From: Agrypnia vestita
Taxonomy: Eukaryota; Arthropoda; Insecta; Trichoptera; Phryganeidae
Direction: 5' to 3'
DNA length: 64,000 bases
NCBI GenBank assembly: GCA_016648135.1
Contig: JADDOH010023146.1
Location: 29,639 to 93,638, forward strand
Positions within the stretch are counted from its first letter, which is position 1. Each line of letters starts with the position of its first letter. Position numbers and translations under genes: made by a program. Under the pieces are notes generated by a model, which made no database searches, had not been told where the DNA came from, and worked only from the letters and a program-made list of their open reading frames with translations. This document shows, in pieces, positions 44,186-55,779 of the stretch.

Positions 44186-44620
44186 AATAAGAACGCGGCG
44201 GTGTTGCGGAACAGGTTTGATAATAATAATTATAATATGTTTGATAACATATTCCAAAAGCTGCTACAGATGAGCTGTACGACGGTCGGTAAATACTTTG
44301 ATTACTTTTGGGAAGAGAAAAATAAATAAAATAAATTTTATTGGTGTAAACAAAGTTAACTAATTTAATAATATTTAATTATAGAAAAAGTACTACTTAA
44401 TAAAAGTAATTAATTAAATTTCTCTCTTTACTATATTCATTATAAACTGTTTGCTTATTGTTAGTTTATTTTTAAATTGTTTTTCCCACATAAATGAATT
44501 AATTACCGCACACTATGTAACTTTTTTTCTGCTTATATATAATTATGTACTATTTATTTATTTATACTTTACTTTATGCATTAATTATCTCATATTACGT
44601 AACCTATTTTCTTCTTCTAT
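44186..44620. other. AT-rich DNA with one F5 arm fragment
   Basis: TGGTGTAAACAAAGTTAACT near 44343 matches one F5 arm. Nothing else. Confidence 0.4.
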
Positions 44621-44623
44621 TTA

Positions 44624-44624
44624 T

Positions 44625-44655
<31 letters not shown>

Positions 44656-44682
44656 ATATATATATATGTATATGTATATATA
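44624..44682. repeat. Interrupted (TA)n microsatellite
   Basis: Alternating TA runs with AA and G interruptions. Confidence 0.95.
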
Positions 44683-45049
44683 AATGAAACTGCCTCTCCA
44701 GGCACAAGAGTTACGTCTCTTTTTGGAGAGTACAATGATAAAAAAAAATTATGTACCTAAATTTTTTTTATATATCAAATATGTAAATATATAATGTTTG
44801 TATTTAATAAACAAAAAAAATAAAAAAAGACATTGATATTAGCAAGGTTCAGATACATATTCAGTTTTTCATGAAAGTTAGTGATTAGCATACATATGTA
44901 TGCAGAGTTAAGGGATGTTGTCTTTGGGTTTGCTAGGTATTGTGTGATCTCTTTTGCCGCTTTCAAGGGTGCAAGATAAAAAATACCGAGACGAGAATAT
45001 AGATAATGGTCCATACAAATATGAAGTTAACTCAATTTACACAGAATTA

Positions 45050-45145
45050 AATTTTGTAATACACACGCGTTGAATTATTTTATCACTGCTATAGTTTCGA
45101 AAGTAGCAGCACCTATCACGATCAGGTGTAATTAATATTGAAGAG
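45050..45145. repeat. Dispersed repeat D2, copy 2
   Basis: ATACACACGCGTTGAATTAT, TATAGTTTCGAAAGTAGCAG and ATCACGATCAGGTGTAATTA in the same order as at 47.16 kb. Confidence 0.65.
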
Positions 45146-45284
45146 AGGGACTGTTCCAATCAAAAATATATTAGGTTCAAAAATAACTCATGTTTTGTAA
45201 ATTAATTGTAAGTAAAATAATCATTTAATTATAGTCTAATTAAGTCTAACAGAGATGAATATGAGAATGTGTGTGGAAGTCTTT

Positions 45285-45410
45285 TTATACGATAGCCCAG
45301 GGCTTTCAACCTGTATGAGTCGACTATGAAGTGATAACTCTACATAATGCAACGTTCACCAATTCTATCGTAAGAACATCCACACATTATCAAATTTTTG
45401 AACGTTCTAT
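45285..45410. mobile_element. F1-family foldback relative, single arm
   Basis: AACGTTCACCAATTCTATCG and GAACATCCACACATTATCAA are the reverse complement of 21.19-21.26 kb. It belongs to the same diverged F1 subgroup. Confidence 0.6.
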
Positions 45411-45427
45411 ATGTATTAAAATCTGAG

Positions 45428-45652
45428 ATTGTTCTGGTTTGTATCCTCTGGGGTATTATGCCGTGTTTTTACGACCTTTTTGGCAGACGTTTCGGATCCC
45501 ATTGACCTCAGCCTCAACACATCAGCCCTGATGATGGACTCTGTAATGGGATCGGAAACGTCGGCCAGAAAGGTCGTAAAAAGATGGCACAATACCCCAG
45601 AAGGCACAAACTAGAAGATTCTGAGTGGCCGTGAAAACCTAAGAACATTAAA
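45428..45652. mobile_element. P-family foldback MITE, copy 4 (full length)
   Basis: Most complete member: TTCTGGTTTGTATCCTCTGG, GTATTATGCCGTGTTTTTAC and GACGTTTCGGATCCCATTG on the left; CATCAGCCCTGATGATGG in the centre; GGGATCGGAAACGTCGGCC, then AATACCCCAGAAGGCACAAAC and CTGAGTGGCCGTGAAAACCT on the right. The small frames on both strands are palindromic mirror images and not genes. Confidence 0.85.
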
Positions 45653-46009
45653 AAATCTGAGAATCTTTCGTTTATTTGAATGGACTGTGCTAGAGACATC
45701 TGTAGTCTTTTCTTATGAACTAGTAGATATCCATAGATTTTCGGAGCTTGTAATGAAATTTTGTATATTTCTTGAAGTGGAGTAACAAGCGATGTACTTA
45801 TTTTAGTTTATAATTATAAAACGTATTTTTATATAATAATACATATTTATTTTAATCATCACAAAACTGTTTTCAAAAATCGTAACCTCACCAGCACATA
45901 ACCAATGTCGAAATGCTTAAAGATTTGTATTAAAATAGTAATAATGACGATATATTCTACAATAGAATAATCATTGCGAAATCCAACTTAATGTCTATGG
46001 GAATGGTAT
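45653..46009. other. AT-rich DNA, nothing recognised
   Basis: No exon or repeat end visible. Confidence 0.45.
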
Positions 46010-46345
46010 AAGGTTCTGTTTGCATTCGCTCAGCGGCATGCTCTTACGGTACAGTCAATCATCAGTTGACGGGCTCTCGTGGACTTTCGTCTCCTTCATA
46101 TCACGTCTGAAGTTCGTTAAATGTTAATGTGATGTGTCGCAAATATCCGATCAATATATCGTCGCCGCGGCGCGGGCCGTGTCCCGCCACACGATTGAGC
46201 TGTAAATCATAACTATTTCAAATATTTGAAATGTCAATGTAAAGAAAGTGGCATGCTGTATTGAAATATCGTGGTACATTAAATGGCACGGCTTGACAAA
46301 GTGAAATCGATCCTTTTGGGCCAATCAGCGGCGAAACACATGTTA
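46010..46345. other. GC-richer island 5
   Basis: CGTCGCCGCGGCGCGGGCCG near 46162 within mixed, non-repetitive sequence that also has ATCGATCC and CCAATCAG words. No frame. Candidate noncoding regulatory DNA. Confidence 0.35.
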
Positions 46346-46389
46346 ATGAGCAAAAATTATTACAAACGTTTTCACAATTCATTTTCTGT

Positions 46390-46490
46390 GTAGAGTTTTT
46401 GGACTATTCTGCCGTGTGTATCCGGCATTAGGTTGCATTGGGATGTAAAATAGTCCAGAAAACTGAACGCCGAAAAATTATTAACTACGT
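46390..46490. mobile_element. P-family foldback MITE, copy 5 (internally deleted)
   Basis: GAGTTTTTGGACTATTCTGCC and ATAGTCCAGAAAACTGAACG form the arms. The central GATGATGG region is deleted. Confidence 0.5.
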
Positions 46491-46696
46491 AAAAATTAAG
46501 AATATGTTAGTTCGGTACAATTAGTTATGAAAACTATGTCCAAAACCTTTTTGAAATCAAAAAGACTTTGGGGGTGCTGAGTATAGATCCCAGTTCCTCT
46601 CACAAGCAGGTCATCTTAATAGACTGACGTCTACTACGTATAATACTCTGCAATGAGCAAAAAGTTCGAAATATAAAAAAAAAACAGGCGTTTTTG

Positions 46697-46786
46697 ATTC
46701 TACTCATTTAATTTACTTGAGAGGCATTTCGTCTTATTGCGGCATTGTCACCCTTAAGGCGAAACTCTCAAATAAATGAGTAGAAT
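46697..46786. mobile_element. Small foldback MITE, F8
   Basis: ATTCTACTCATTTAATTTAC at 46697 and its near-inverse ending AATGAGTAGAAT at 46786, each continuing through GAGAG(G/T) and TTTCG. Confidence 0.7.
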
Positions 46787-47159
46787 ATAAAACAAAGGTT
46801 TTTTTCCATAATGCGATTATGGAGTTCTACAAACATGGGTTGGAAACAGTAAAATCTCTTACAATTCACGCAGAAGAAGATAAAAAGCAGGAAGAAAAAG
46901 ATTATATTTACGTCTTCAGAAAGTGGCTGAAATCATCTTGATATATATATATCAGCATACTAATAATGTGTATTCTTTTCGGACTAGAAAAAAATTCCAT
47001 GCTGAGGTAGTCTGCGGCATGTAATGTTTTTTTTTCTTAATTACTTATAGCTCTTTATCCGAAAAAATATAAATATCTGACAATGATTTTGTGATATTCG
47101 CTTCGTAAAGTAAATTTTTTAAAATTATATATTTTTATTTTACTTTTAATTAAAACTTT
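46787..47159. other. AT-rich DNA, nothing recognised
   Basis: No feature visible. Confidence 0.45.
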
Positions 47160-47250
47160 GTAATTCACACACGTTGAGTTATATTTATCACTACTATAGT
47201 TTCGAGAGGAGCAGTCCCTCCTATCATCAGGTATAATTAATAAATTACTT
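47160..47250. repeat. Dispersed repeat D2, copy 3
   Basis: TTCACACACGTTGAGTTATA, CTATAGTTTCGAGAGGAGCA and TCCTATCATCAGGTATAATT. Confidence 0.65.
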
Positions 47251-48103
47251 AAATAAATTTTCCCAACTTATTTGAGTAGGGCGAGGGGGGTGTAGTTTGG
47301 ACGATTTTTTGGTCATAAGAGGAAACACATTAAAGATCGGAGACATCTTTTAGAATGTATTGTTATTCACGATGTTTTCTTGGAATGAAAGTTCTTTAAG
47401 TTTTCGGCGGTTCTCAAACTGTTCATTATCAACCCTTTATGTGGTTGGCGAATTCCGAGATGATATTGTTCTTTGCGCAACGGTTCAAACGTAAACGGTA
47501 AAGTTCCTTTATTCTTCTATGTATTTTCTGTCACAATCTCCAGAAACATCCTTCGTTACTCTTCTTAAAACATGTGATTTTTTCAAACGAATATAATTTC
47601 GTCACAGAAATTCTTCGAAACCGAAAATTGAAACAATGGTTTACAGCTGCGTCCAAACAAACATAGCATTAACATAAATCAAAAGATTGTTATTAAAATA
47701 CCGAGACCACATAATTAATTAGATGCCTTCTTTAAATATTTCAAGTAAATTATTAATTATCCCATTCAGATATTACTTTACAGCTGAGCGCCAGGCTCTA
47801 ATTATAACTTTGGAAATGTTAATTCCGAGAGTCGAACTGTACAAATATTTCTTCACCGATGCACTGAGATAAATTTTGATGCCATAGATGAACAAAATTT
47901 TTTTAGCAAGTGGGTAGACTTCTATCTCAAACCAATTATTTTGATTAACTCAGTGAATTAAAAATAAAAGAAATGTTAAAATTGAATATTGTAAATTGTA
48001 AAAAGTTTTTCTCCACTCGGTATACGAGTTTCTGCATACCCAGCAAACACTCATTTCGAATTATATTCTAAAGCGTGTTAGAGCGCAAATCATTTAAAAT
48101 ACA
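47251..48103. other. AT-rich DNA, nothing recognised
   Basis: No exon or repeat hallmark seen. Confidence 0.45.
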
Positions 48104-48306
48104 GTAGCTTGTTAACCTAGTGGTTTTGCCTAGTGATCTTTAGTCTAGTGACTTTCGCCTAGTGACCAAGTAGTCAATGGTTCGATCCCCATTCCAGGAC
48201 ACCAGCAAGTTAGTTCTATTTTCATAGTCCGAGCGTTTATTTTAATTTGGAAATAGTAAGAATATTATTGCGACACGTATTCCATGTTTGCATCTCTATT
48301 TAAAAA
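48104..48306 (+). mobile_element. tRNA-derived SINE S1, copy 7 (duplicated head segment)
   Basis: GTAGCTTGTTAACCTAGTGG, then the phrase CCTAGTGA occurs at three places (48122-48170), indicating internal duplication of the head. It continues TGGTTCGATCCCCATTCCAG and the standard body to TTGCATCTCTATTTAAAAA. Confidence 0.8.
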
Positions 48307-48321
48307 ATGTTTTAAAGACAC

Positions 48322-48570
48322 TAAATATATTAATTTCAAGAACACATTCTTATTGTGAAGTTGCAATTTTTTCAGAACAAAGTTCTGTGAAATTTAAAAC
48401 CAAATTAATAAATCAATTAGAAAGACATACAGAAAAATCAAATCCACGAAAAAATATTTGGCTGCTACCGGGATTCGAACCACGGATTCTTCTATAGCGT
48501 AATTGGATAACGCGCCTGCCCCGGAAAGATTGTAATTGATTAATTAATTTGGTTTTTTACACTAAATATA
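48322..48570. mobile_element. S2 SINE, inverted pair with truncated right arm
   Basis: The minus-strand S2 copy runs from its head (GGCTGCTACCGGGATTCGAAC at 48461, reverse orientation) to its tail at 48322 (hairpin CAGAACAAAGTTCTG). A plus-strand A-box segment (TATAGCGTAATTGGATAACG) abuts it at 48493, but the rest of that right copy is deleted down to ATTGATTAATTAATTTGGTT. Confidence 0.75.
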
Positions 48571-49327
48571 TATGAAAAAAGATTAGCATAAGCATAGAGC
48601 ATGCATGAAAAGACGTGTGAATGTGGCCGAAGCAAAAGTGGTGTGAAAAGATAGAAAATTGTAGAAGTGTCGAAAAAGAAACAGAATAATATCCTCTCTC
48701 CCTACCTCTGCAAGGACACGACGTGGTGGATAGTCAGTTAATCGAATTTTTATGTACATAAAATCTAAAATATTACTGATGTGTAAATGTATTTTACGTG
48801 TACATAAAGATGCACACTCTCGAGGATTTAATGCGTGGATAAGAATTTTCATAATTTTTGAAATATACATATGACCGCGTCCACAATCCACGTTGTCTTC
48901 TGCGAGACTGATTGATCGGAGCGTCCAACCGAAAACAACGACCACTTTGCAATATTCTTATGGCGGTGTTTGTGTTCAAATATTTTTTTTTCATTTTAAA
49001 TTTATTCCAAACATTTTTTTTCATTTTTTGGATATTGATAACTTTGCTTTTATATCACACAAGTAATATTAACTGATAATAAATTTATTTTACGAATTTG
49101 ATGCGATTTTGATTTCTAGCTTGATTTGATAATCCAGTTCGTTTTACCCTTTAACTCCTACATATGTACGGTGCCGCTGGGCCGTTGTCTATTATTTTTA
49201 CTTTTTGAGTGCTGTTTAATACAAACACGTATTTGATACAAAATTATATCACTTTGTCTAGTTAACTTTAGTAGTAATCGATCGCGGTGCGTTGCAGCGG
49301 ACACCACGAGGCGATGTCGCTCCCAAT
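48571..49327. other. Mixed DNA without recognised feature
   Basis: The minus-strand frames at 48583-48945 and 48794-49024 overlap and show no domain. A short GC patch lies at 49267-49325 (ATCGCGGTGCGTTGCAGCGG). Confidence 0.4.
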
Positions 49328-49737
49328 CAAACATAATTATTTCGTTATCTGTCCGTCAGTCCGTCCACCCTTTCATCTATCTATCTGTAACGTCTGTAAT
49401 TTCGTTCGAATTCATGGCTAAAAAAACGAATTAAACGGCTGGAGATGGGGCTTGAACTCCGGGTCAGCAAAACCGAAGGCGGCAACTATAGCGATGTTGC
49501 CATCGCTGAGCCTGCGTTTATCGTCAAAAATACAGTACCTACATATAGGACTTAGTAAAAACGCGAACCATTTCACGTTCCGCCCAATCACCGGCAGAGG
49601 AAATATTAAAAAAAATTCAAATATTTTGATAAAAGTCGTTATTACTATTTCACGGGTGTCGGCTATAAATAAGTAAATACTTATTCTTTAGGAACCGGCA
49701 CGTAAAAGTACCGTCATTTTTGACGGGTCACCGCTAG
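49328..49737 (+). mobile_element. Helitron-like H2, copy 3
   Basis: CAAACATAATTATTTCGTTA, a (GTC[AC]GTCC)n tract, AATTCATGGCTAAAAAA, the tRNA-like CTTGAACTCCGGG block, then CACGTAAAAGTACCGTCATT with hairpin TCATTTTTGA and CTAG at 49734-49737. Confidence 0.7.
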
Positions 49738-50350
49738 CAATGTTTACAGCAGCCAATAGAATAGACCCATCTGGGGGATAACTGTTTACGTGAATTATCG
49801 CCATCAGCCAGCGGACAACCTGCGGAGGCAGAGGAGGCACGTCAAATGTTTTCTCGATAATTTATCGTTCTCGACGCGTGGCGGATTGCCGACTCGCTTC
49901 CGGCGGACTTATTCAATTTAGCCAACTCGGCGCGCCGCGACCTGAAAGCAAAGTAAAAACGATACCACAAATATGCTTTACGACATCTTAATACGAGAGG
50001 AGTTGTCTGCAGCGATATTCTTCAATAATTACACAGTATAAATGTACCAAATGACAAAGAGAAAGCGCGACCATTAATCAGTGAGATTAAGAGGGCGTGT
50101 ACGATATTATATTGCGAACGTAATGACACCATTTTGAATGGGTCGTTTCATTAATAACGAGCGAGTTTTTATCAACTTAAAAAAATGCCACGATGTCCTG
50201 TATTTTTCGTCGTCTCTTTGCTTTTATAAGAGTGCTGCTTTGTCTTTTCGTATTTTATGATTGTGGGTCGTAGTTCTGACGCGGTGACGTGTCTAGAGCC
50301 AGCGTCCCGTCGGCCACGACTCCGACGCTTAAAATACACAATTTAATCTC
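49738..50350. other. GC-richer island 6
   Basis: A long mixed-composition stretch (CGGACAACCTGCGGAGGC, CGCGTGGCGGATTGCCGAC, AACTCGGCGCGCCGCGACC; later GTCCCGTCGGCCACGACTCC) lacking transposon marks or frames. Candidate conserved noncoding region. Confidence 0.4.
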
Positions 50351-50599
50351 ATCTCTCAAGATACAGATGAAAAATAAAAAGATGCGGTACAATAATTATT
50401 GATACCCTCACGGTTATATTAAATTATATATAAACATTGCGTGTTTGTGTATTGCATCTCTACAGTCCTCTGAAAAGTTAAAAAGAGGGGGAAAATAATG
50501 AAATTTATTGCATTTATTTTTCACATTTTAAAATTTCAGGTATGAGAAAACGGTTGCTTAGCATCAAATTTTATTTGTTTATCTCATCGTCATTTGCGT

Positions 50600-50705
50600 C
50601 ATTTTGTTGCGTTAGTGACGGACATTGTTACAAAATAATTTTATTTTTGTTTTTTAAATCTCATAATCATTTGCCCAACGCGTTAGTGACTGATACTGTT
50701 AACAC
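50600..50705. repeat. Two units of the dispersed CGTTAGTGACGG repeat
   Basis: GCGTTAGTGACGGACATTGTTACA at 50609 and CGCGTTAGTGACTGATACTGTTA at 50679, 71 bp apart. Confidence 0.6.
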
Positions 50706-50707
50706 AA

Positions 50708-50896
50708 GTAGCTTGTTGGTGAAGCAGTCACGACGCTCGCCTTGTGATCTGATGGTCGGTGGTTCGAGCCCATTCCGGGACACCGGGAGGTTAGATCTAT
50801 TTTCATAGCACAAGCGTTAAGCTTATTTTGAAAGCAGTAAGAACATATATGCGACATGTACGTATTCCGTGTTCGCATCTCTATTTAAAAAAAAAG
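50708..50896 (+). mobile_element. tRNA-derived SINE S1, copy 8 (full length)
   Basis: GTAGCTTGTTGGTGAAGCAG, GATCTGATGGTCGGTGGTTC, CATTCCGGGACACCG, CATAGCACAAGCGTTAAGCT, GTGTTCGCATCTCTATTTAA and an A run. Confidence 0.85.
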
Positions 50897-50999
50897 GGAA
50901 TCTTTTGATTTTGTCATTTTATTACGTCATATAAACGGTAAATGTATAAAAATATATTAACATATCTAGTGAATTTAAATCTAAAATATAAATAATGTA

Positions 51000-51500
51000 C
51001 CCACTACCGCTGTTTATGCTGCATGAATGCACTCGCCAAATACGGCAGTGCAGATTTATGCAGGTCTAAATATAACGCACATTAATCGGACACGGCGCTG
51101 GACCACTGAAAATAACAAACATTTATGCAAGTGCTTGTTGATGCGATAGCGAGATATTAATTGACACGTAGAAGACAGACGACTAAATCCATTATGCTCC
51201 TAGACCTCCTGGAAGCTGTAAGGGGGTATCGTGGACCGCGGTGCCGCTAAGATTGACGGATCGATAGGATTCAATTCAGGTATGCATTATCCGTATGTAA
51301 ATAAGCCAGAAATCGCTTTATTCCGGCCGTAAATGAACCACGAATTTATTGTCAGAGGTTTTTTATTGTTTGCGTAGTTTTTTTTTGTATTTTTTGATAG
51401 TTGACAAATGCGGCTGACTTCATATGTGGTCCGTCGATAGCGACGATTCCGATGTGACAACCATTATTAATGACAGAAGACAAATTTAAATGTATCGTTT
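51000..51500. other. GC-richer island 7
   Basis: Mixed-composition, non-repetitive (CGCCAAATACGGCAGTGCAG, GGACACGGCGCTGGACC, GTGGACCGCGGTGCCGC, ATTCCGGCCGTAAATGAACC). No credible frame or transposon end. Candidate regulatory DNA. Confidence 0.35.
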
Positions 51501-52150
51501 TTTTTTCACGAGGACGCAGGTTTCGGTGTTGGTAAAAAAATGTTTCTGATAAGTGTTTAGCTTATTATTACGTATAATGTCTCTCTGCAATAAATAAATA
51601 CAAACTTTTAGTAGGTAATTGATTTAAGCGATTAAAAGGCTTAGTTTCTATGCAAGTACGATTTTATTTATATATTTATTATATACTATTTATTCATTAC
51701 TTATTATCAATTTATCGTAAAATTGTATATTGTAAGTATGTCATATTCAAAATGTTCATTGTAATTATGTAATATTCAAAAAGTTCACAAAAATTTCTTA
51801 CATTGTACTCAAATGATACTTTAGGATTGATGACCTGTTGAGGTTAGTGACATTAATGGTCTCTTTGTTAAAAAAAGTACATATATATAATAATAATACA
51901 TATTTTTTTATTTGTCTATACAATTTTACGTAAGAACTTACGATGACATATTTGACTCAGATGACAATATTAAAATAACGAAATGAAAAATGAAATGCAG
52001 AAGTCTCACAGAGACGAAGATGTTTTTAATGAAATATCTAGTTGGAATTTATGTTATTATTAAAAAAAATTGATATGAAATATATCGAGAATATTTTGAT
52101 TATGTCCAAATTTTTCACGAACACGATAATGGATTTTATCCCCAGGAGGA
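51501..52150. other. AT-rich DNA
   Basis: A fragment AAGTCTCACAGAGACGAAG near 52000 matches the F1 terminus. Otherwise nothing. Confidence 0.45.
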
Positions 52151-52169
52151 TATCATTAATCAAGATATA

Positions 52170-52350
52170 TTACAAATGTCTCACAGAGGCGAAGTTACAT
52201 TTTTATATGGAAAAGTAGATATGTAAGTCTTTTTGGGATTTGGGAGTTCATAGGGCTTACAACCTATCGTACGGCTGGATCAAGTGATCATTTTACACAA
52301 CATAACCATGCATATAATGAGTGGAAATGGTAAACGTTACATTTTGTAAA
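52170..52350. mobile_element. F1-family foldback relative, diverged
   Basis: TCTCACAGAGGCGAAGTTAC, AAGTGATCATTTTACACAAC and GGAAATGGTAAACGTTACAT follow the order of the left arm and centre of the intact F1 element. The right arm is mostly lost. Confidence 0.65.
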
Positions 52351-53609
52351 TATAATATCGTACGCCAAATCGTTGATATGGCGTACGATGTTATAAGTAA
52401 TGTATGTGAAAAATTATAAAAAAAGCGGCCGAATAGTTTTGGGATATTATCTCAAAAAGTCTGAAAAGGGAAGTTACGAGAAAAATGCAAAAAAACATTA
52501 AAATTAGTTTAAACATTCACAAATACGCTAGCTTTAAATAATTACAACTCAGCTCGTTTTGGAATTTTGAACGAATGATGACTCAAATTATTTTTAGAAC
52601 TTGAAGCTAAAATGATTTTTGGAAAATGTTTAGGTAATGTAACCCCTTAAACACAGTTGTGATTTCATCTAGCTTCACTTGTCTATCAGCCACAAAATTT
52701 TACTATCGATATTTAACTCAATTCCTGAACAATAATCGCTCTGAAACTTGGCAGTGATTACAGAAAAATAATTATTTTACGAAACCAGTTTGAATACATA
52801 TTAAAAAAATAAATTCAATATTCTGACGCGTTGTATTATCGGATATTATACATGCCGGTGATATCTGTCAGTTTATATTATTATAAAAGTTATGCTTGAG
52901 TTTTGATGTTAAAAGCATTTGGAAACAAACAAAGATACAATTCGGAATGATTGCAAGATTTAAAGTGACGAAGATTAAAAAGCAGAAAGTGATAGTACAT
53001 TTAAAAAAAAAGTAGAAAGGAGAATTTTTTAATAGCGACAGTACTAAAAACGATCATAGCATATGCCAAAAAACCAAATAAAACTCATTATTTCTCATTT
53101 ATTACATTCTTTGATTTAAATCAGAAGATTATCTTCGTCAATTGAATATTCACCCATCCATTCACCCTCCAAATGTGACGCTTCTAAGTCTGAGGTTTAC
53201 TGGTTGGGGTGTGATATATATATGTGTGCATGAATGCCGTAATGGAACCGGAAAAGGCTCATATTTTATATTAAATAAGAACCCTTTCCAGATGCTACGT
53301 GATTATCTTTTTACGGGGCGAGGATAATAAGGGTCGTATCAAAATAAACCAGAATGTCATTAATGCGGGTTTTTTGCTGTCTTTTGGTCTCATTGCTTTG
53401 TTAGAAAACTAATGAGAGAATTAACTCACCAATAAGAAAATTTTGAAATGTTTTAGAAATACATATAAATTAAATTGCATATGTTATAAGTTTTGTGAAG
53501 TAGAATTAAGGATTTAAAAAGTAAAATAAAATAGTGTGTTCAAATTTTAAATAACACAGTTACTGGATTTTGTCCGTATTGGGATTATTACAATTAAGAT
53601 AAATTAAAG
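52351..53609. other. AT-rich DNA, nothing recognised
   Basis: Short frames without domain features. A small hairpin (ATCGTACGCCAAATCG near 52367, with ATGGCGTACGAT) is the only structure seen. Confidence 0.45.
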
Positions 53610-53611
53610 AT

Positions 53612-53760
53612 TTTTCACAGAGACGATGCTATTTATACGGGAAAGTATGAATGGAATCATTTATATGGGAAAGTATAAAATACGAGCTTGCGACCCATCA
53701 AAATGTAACGTTCGCGATTCCACCCACGATCGACAACACATCTATAAATTTGGAAATTAG
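53612..53760. mobile_element. F1-family foldback relative, diverged
   Basis: TTTTTCACAGAGACGATGCT, GGGAAAGTATGAATGGAATC (partly duplicated), and AATGTAACGTTCGCGATTCC. Confidence 0.6.
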
Positions 53761-53872
53761 TATATGTGGTATTTATGTATCACGTTTACTTTATTCAATA
53801 TAACTTCGCTAACGCCATGTGTGTTTGAAATTTATCATTACCATGAAACAATATTTAGATAAATGAGACTTT

Positions 53873-54010
53873 TAGGCCCGAATTCAAAGTCAATACTTAG
53901 ATGATTTAGAGGTGAAGGTACGCGTAAGGTATTTTGTACTGAAAATAACGCTTTTGAGGCGTACCTTAACCTTTTAATCATCTAAGTATTGACTCTGAAT
54001 TCATGCCCTA
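53873..54010. mobile_element. Foldback MITE F7, copy 2
   Basis: TAGGCCCGAATTCAAAGTCA and its near-inverse ending GAATTCATGCCCTA at 54010; the arms include AATACTTAGATGATTTAGAG and pair through GGTACGC/GCGTACC. Confidence 0.85.
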
Positions 54011-54638
54011 CACTTTTTTAAAAGAACAATATTCTTTTTATGCATATAAGACATTCATTCGAATTATTAACCCTTTAATATGCCTGAAAATTATTTCAAG
54101 TTTTTATTATAAGCTCTGTAAGCGCCCAAAAGACTTTCATACATACTTTACCATAAAAATAGCATTTTCTCTGAGAGACATCTTTAATTTATCTTGCTTA
54201 AATTGTGGTTTAGAATTCTATTTTACGTAGCTTAGAATCTTAATCAGGTAAGCAGCCAAATATTTATTATTTCCTTTAGTCGCAGAAGTCAGAGCAATAT
54301 TACTTAAAAAATATTTAATTAAAAATGATTTATTATTTATAATACCATACAAAAAATGTTAGAGATACGTAGGTATGCGGCGGAGGATTTCCGAATCATT
54401 TACTGATTCCGACTAATGAACCATAAACTACTGTTCAGACCTGGCATAAAACATAATAAAGCCATTATCAAGTAATGTGAGGAAATATAATATTGGTTTT
54501 GCGCTACTGCAATATTGAAGTACCTATTCTCAATATGGTGGACACAGGTATACATTTTCTATTTCTACACTGTTTTCCAGACTTATAACAAAGTCGAAGA
54601 GTTTTTTTTGCATTGAACTATAGATATTTGCATTGTTT

Positions 54639-54697
54639 AAAATTAGAAATAGGATTAATGTAACATTAGATGTTACATTAATCCTATTTCTAATTTT
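54639..54697. repeat. Perfect 28-bp hairpin with 3-nt loop
   Basis: 54639-54666 and 54670-54697 are exact reverse complements around TAG. No longer flanking inverted similarity was seen. Confidence 0.95.
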
Positions 54698-54749
54698 GAA
54701 GCATTAAATTCGTGGTGTTATTCCATTTAAATAATTTTTTTTTTTCCAT

Positions 54750-54995
54750 TACTTATTGTTTTTTATCGCATCGGTTTCGGTTTAATTAAAGCCATCTTCA
54801 GAAATGGTTATTATTCTCTTGAGCTAGGACATTTAAACAATTTTGTACAGTGGTGTCTAAAAGTGAACATTATTTTATAATATACACCATTAACTACTCC
54901 TAATAAAACTGTATAATGCTCTAGCTTAAAATAATAATGTACCAATTCGAAGATGGCCGTGGTAAACTGAAGCTGGTATGGTCAAAAAAGGATAG
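54750..54995. mobile_element. Foldback-like element with TTTCGG / CATCTTCAG theme
   Basis: CATCGGTTTCGGTTTAATTA and AAGCCATCTTCAGAAATGG on the left face TTCGAAGATGGCCGTGG and AAACTGAAGCTGGTATGG on the right. Imperfect arms, so old. Confidence 0.4.
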
Positions 54996-55281
54996 TAGAA
55001 AATTTTTAAAAAAGTCTTTGATTTAAATCATTGTATTGATTTTCCATGATTCTTATATTTAGACATCATTTTGTTACTTTGAAAGATACGAATACCACTT
55101 ATAAGAGATAAAATTCATTCGATTTAGTAAAACTACATATGTGTACAACTACCATATCATTGGATGGAGAACGAATGACAAAAACGCTAAAACGTCCTTT
55201 GAGTACATTTTTTAATACTGCCACTGGATTGTAGAAACGAAAAGGATTATATGTAATCCAGAATTTTGTAGCACTTGGCGG

Positions 55282-55600
55282 TGTCTGGAATAATCACTTC
55301 TCGAACATCGATAGTATAAAATTGCGGGAATAACACTTGGTTTTGACAAGCGAGACGAGACCATAGAAACCAGAGGCATTAAGTGAAGTGGTGATTCAAT
55401 GCTACAAACGATAATAAATTAAGAGAGTACCTAACGAGCATTTGATAAAGTGTTCAAAGATGTACGAATATTTTAGAACGAAGAGTGTAGAGTATTCCAG
55501 AGACAAGTCATTAAATAATGCTCCAATTAAATTCGTTCCAGTGACTTTGGTGATAAATAAAAACTTTTATTTAACTTAGTTGTTTGATTTGTCTCTGACA
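55282..55600 (+). mobile_element. LTR-like unit 2 (solo LTR candidate)
   Basis: Begins TGTCTGGAATAATCACTTCTC and ends TTTGTCTCTGACA. Inside: TTC-2nt-GAA (55298-55305), TATAAAA (55315-55321), TTCCAGTGACTTTGGTGATA and AATAAAAACTTTTATTT as poly(A) region. The block order matches units 1 and 3. No internal retroelement domain adjoins. Confidence 0.5.
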
Positions 55601-55779
55601 GAATCTACTTGGTATTATATCTACTTTTGTATTATATTGCGGAAAAAAGGCGGAGCATTACTGTTCTCGAATTAAAGCTTTTCTGTAAACCCGTATGAAA
55701 TAATGACACAAAGTATGTTCTCGATATCCTATACTTATATCCTAAAATTAGAATAAAACGTAAAGTTGTTCCGACCGCT

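Noticed and set aside
45416..45699. Small proteins containing TFLADVSDP on both strands
   Set aside because: The locus is palindromic, so the same peptide appears on both strands; it is part of a non-coding foldback element.
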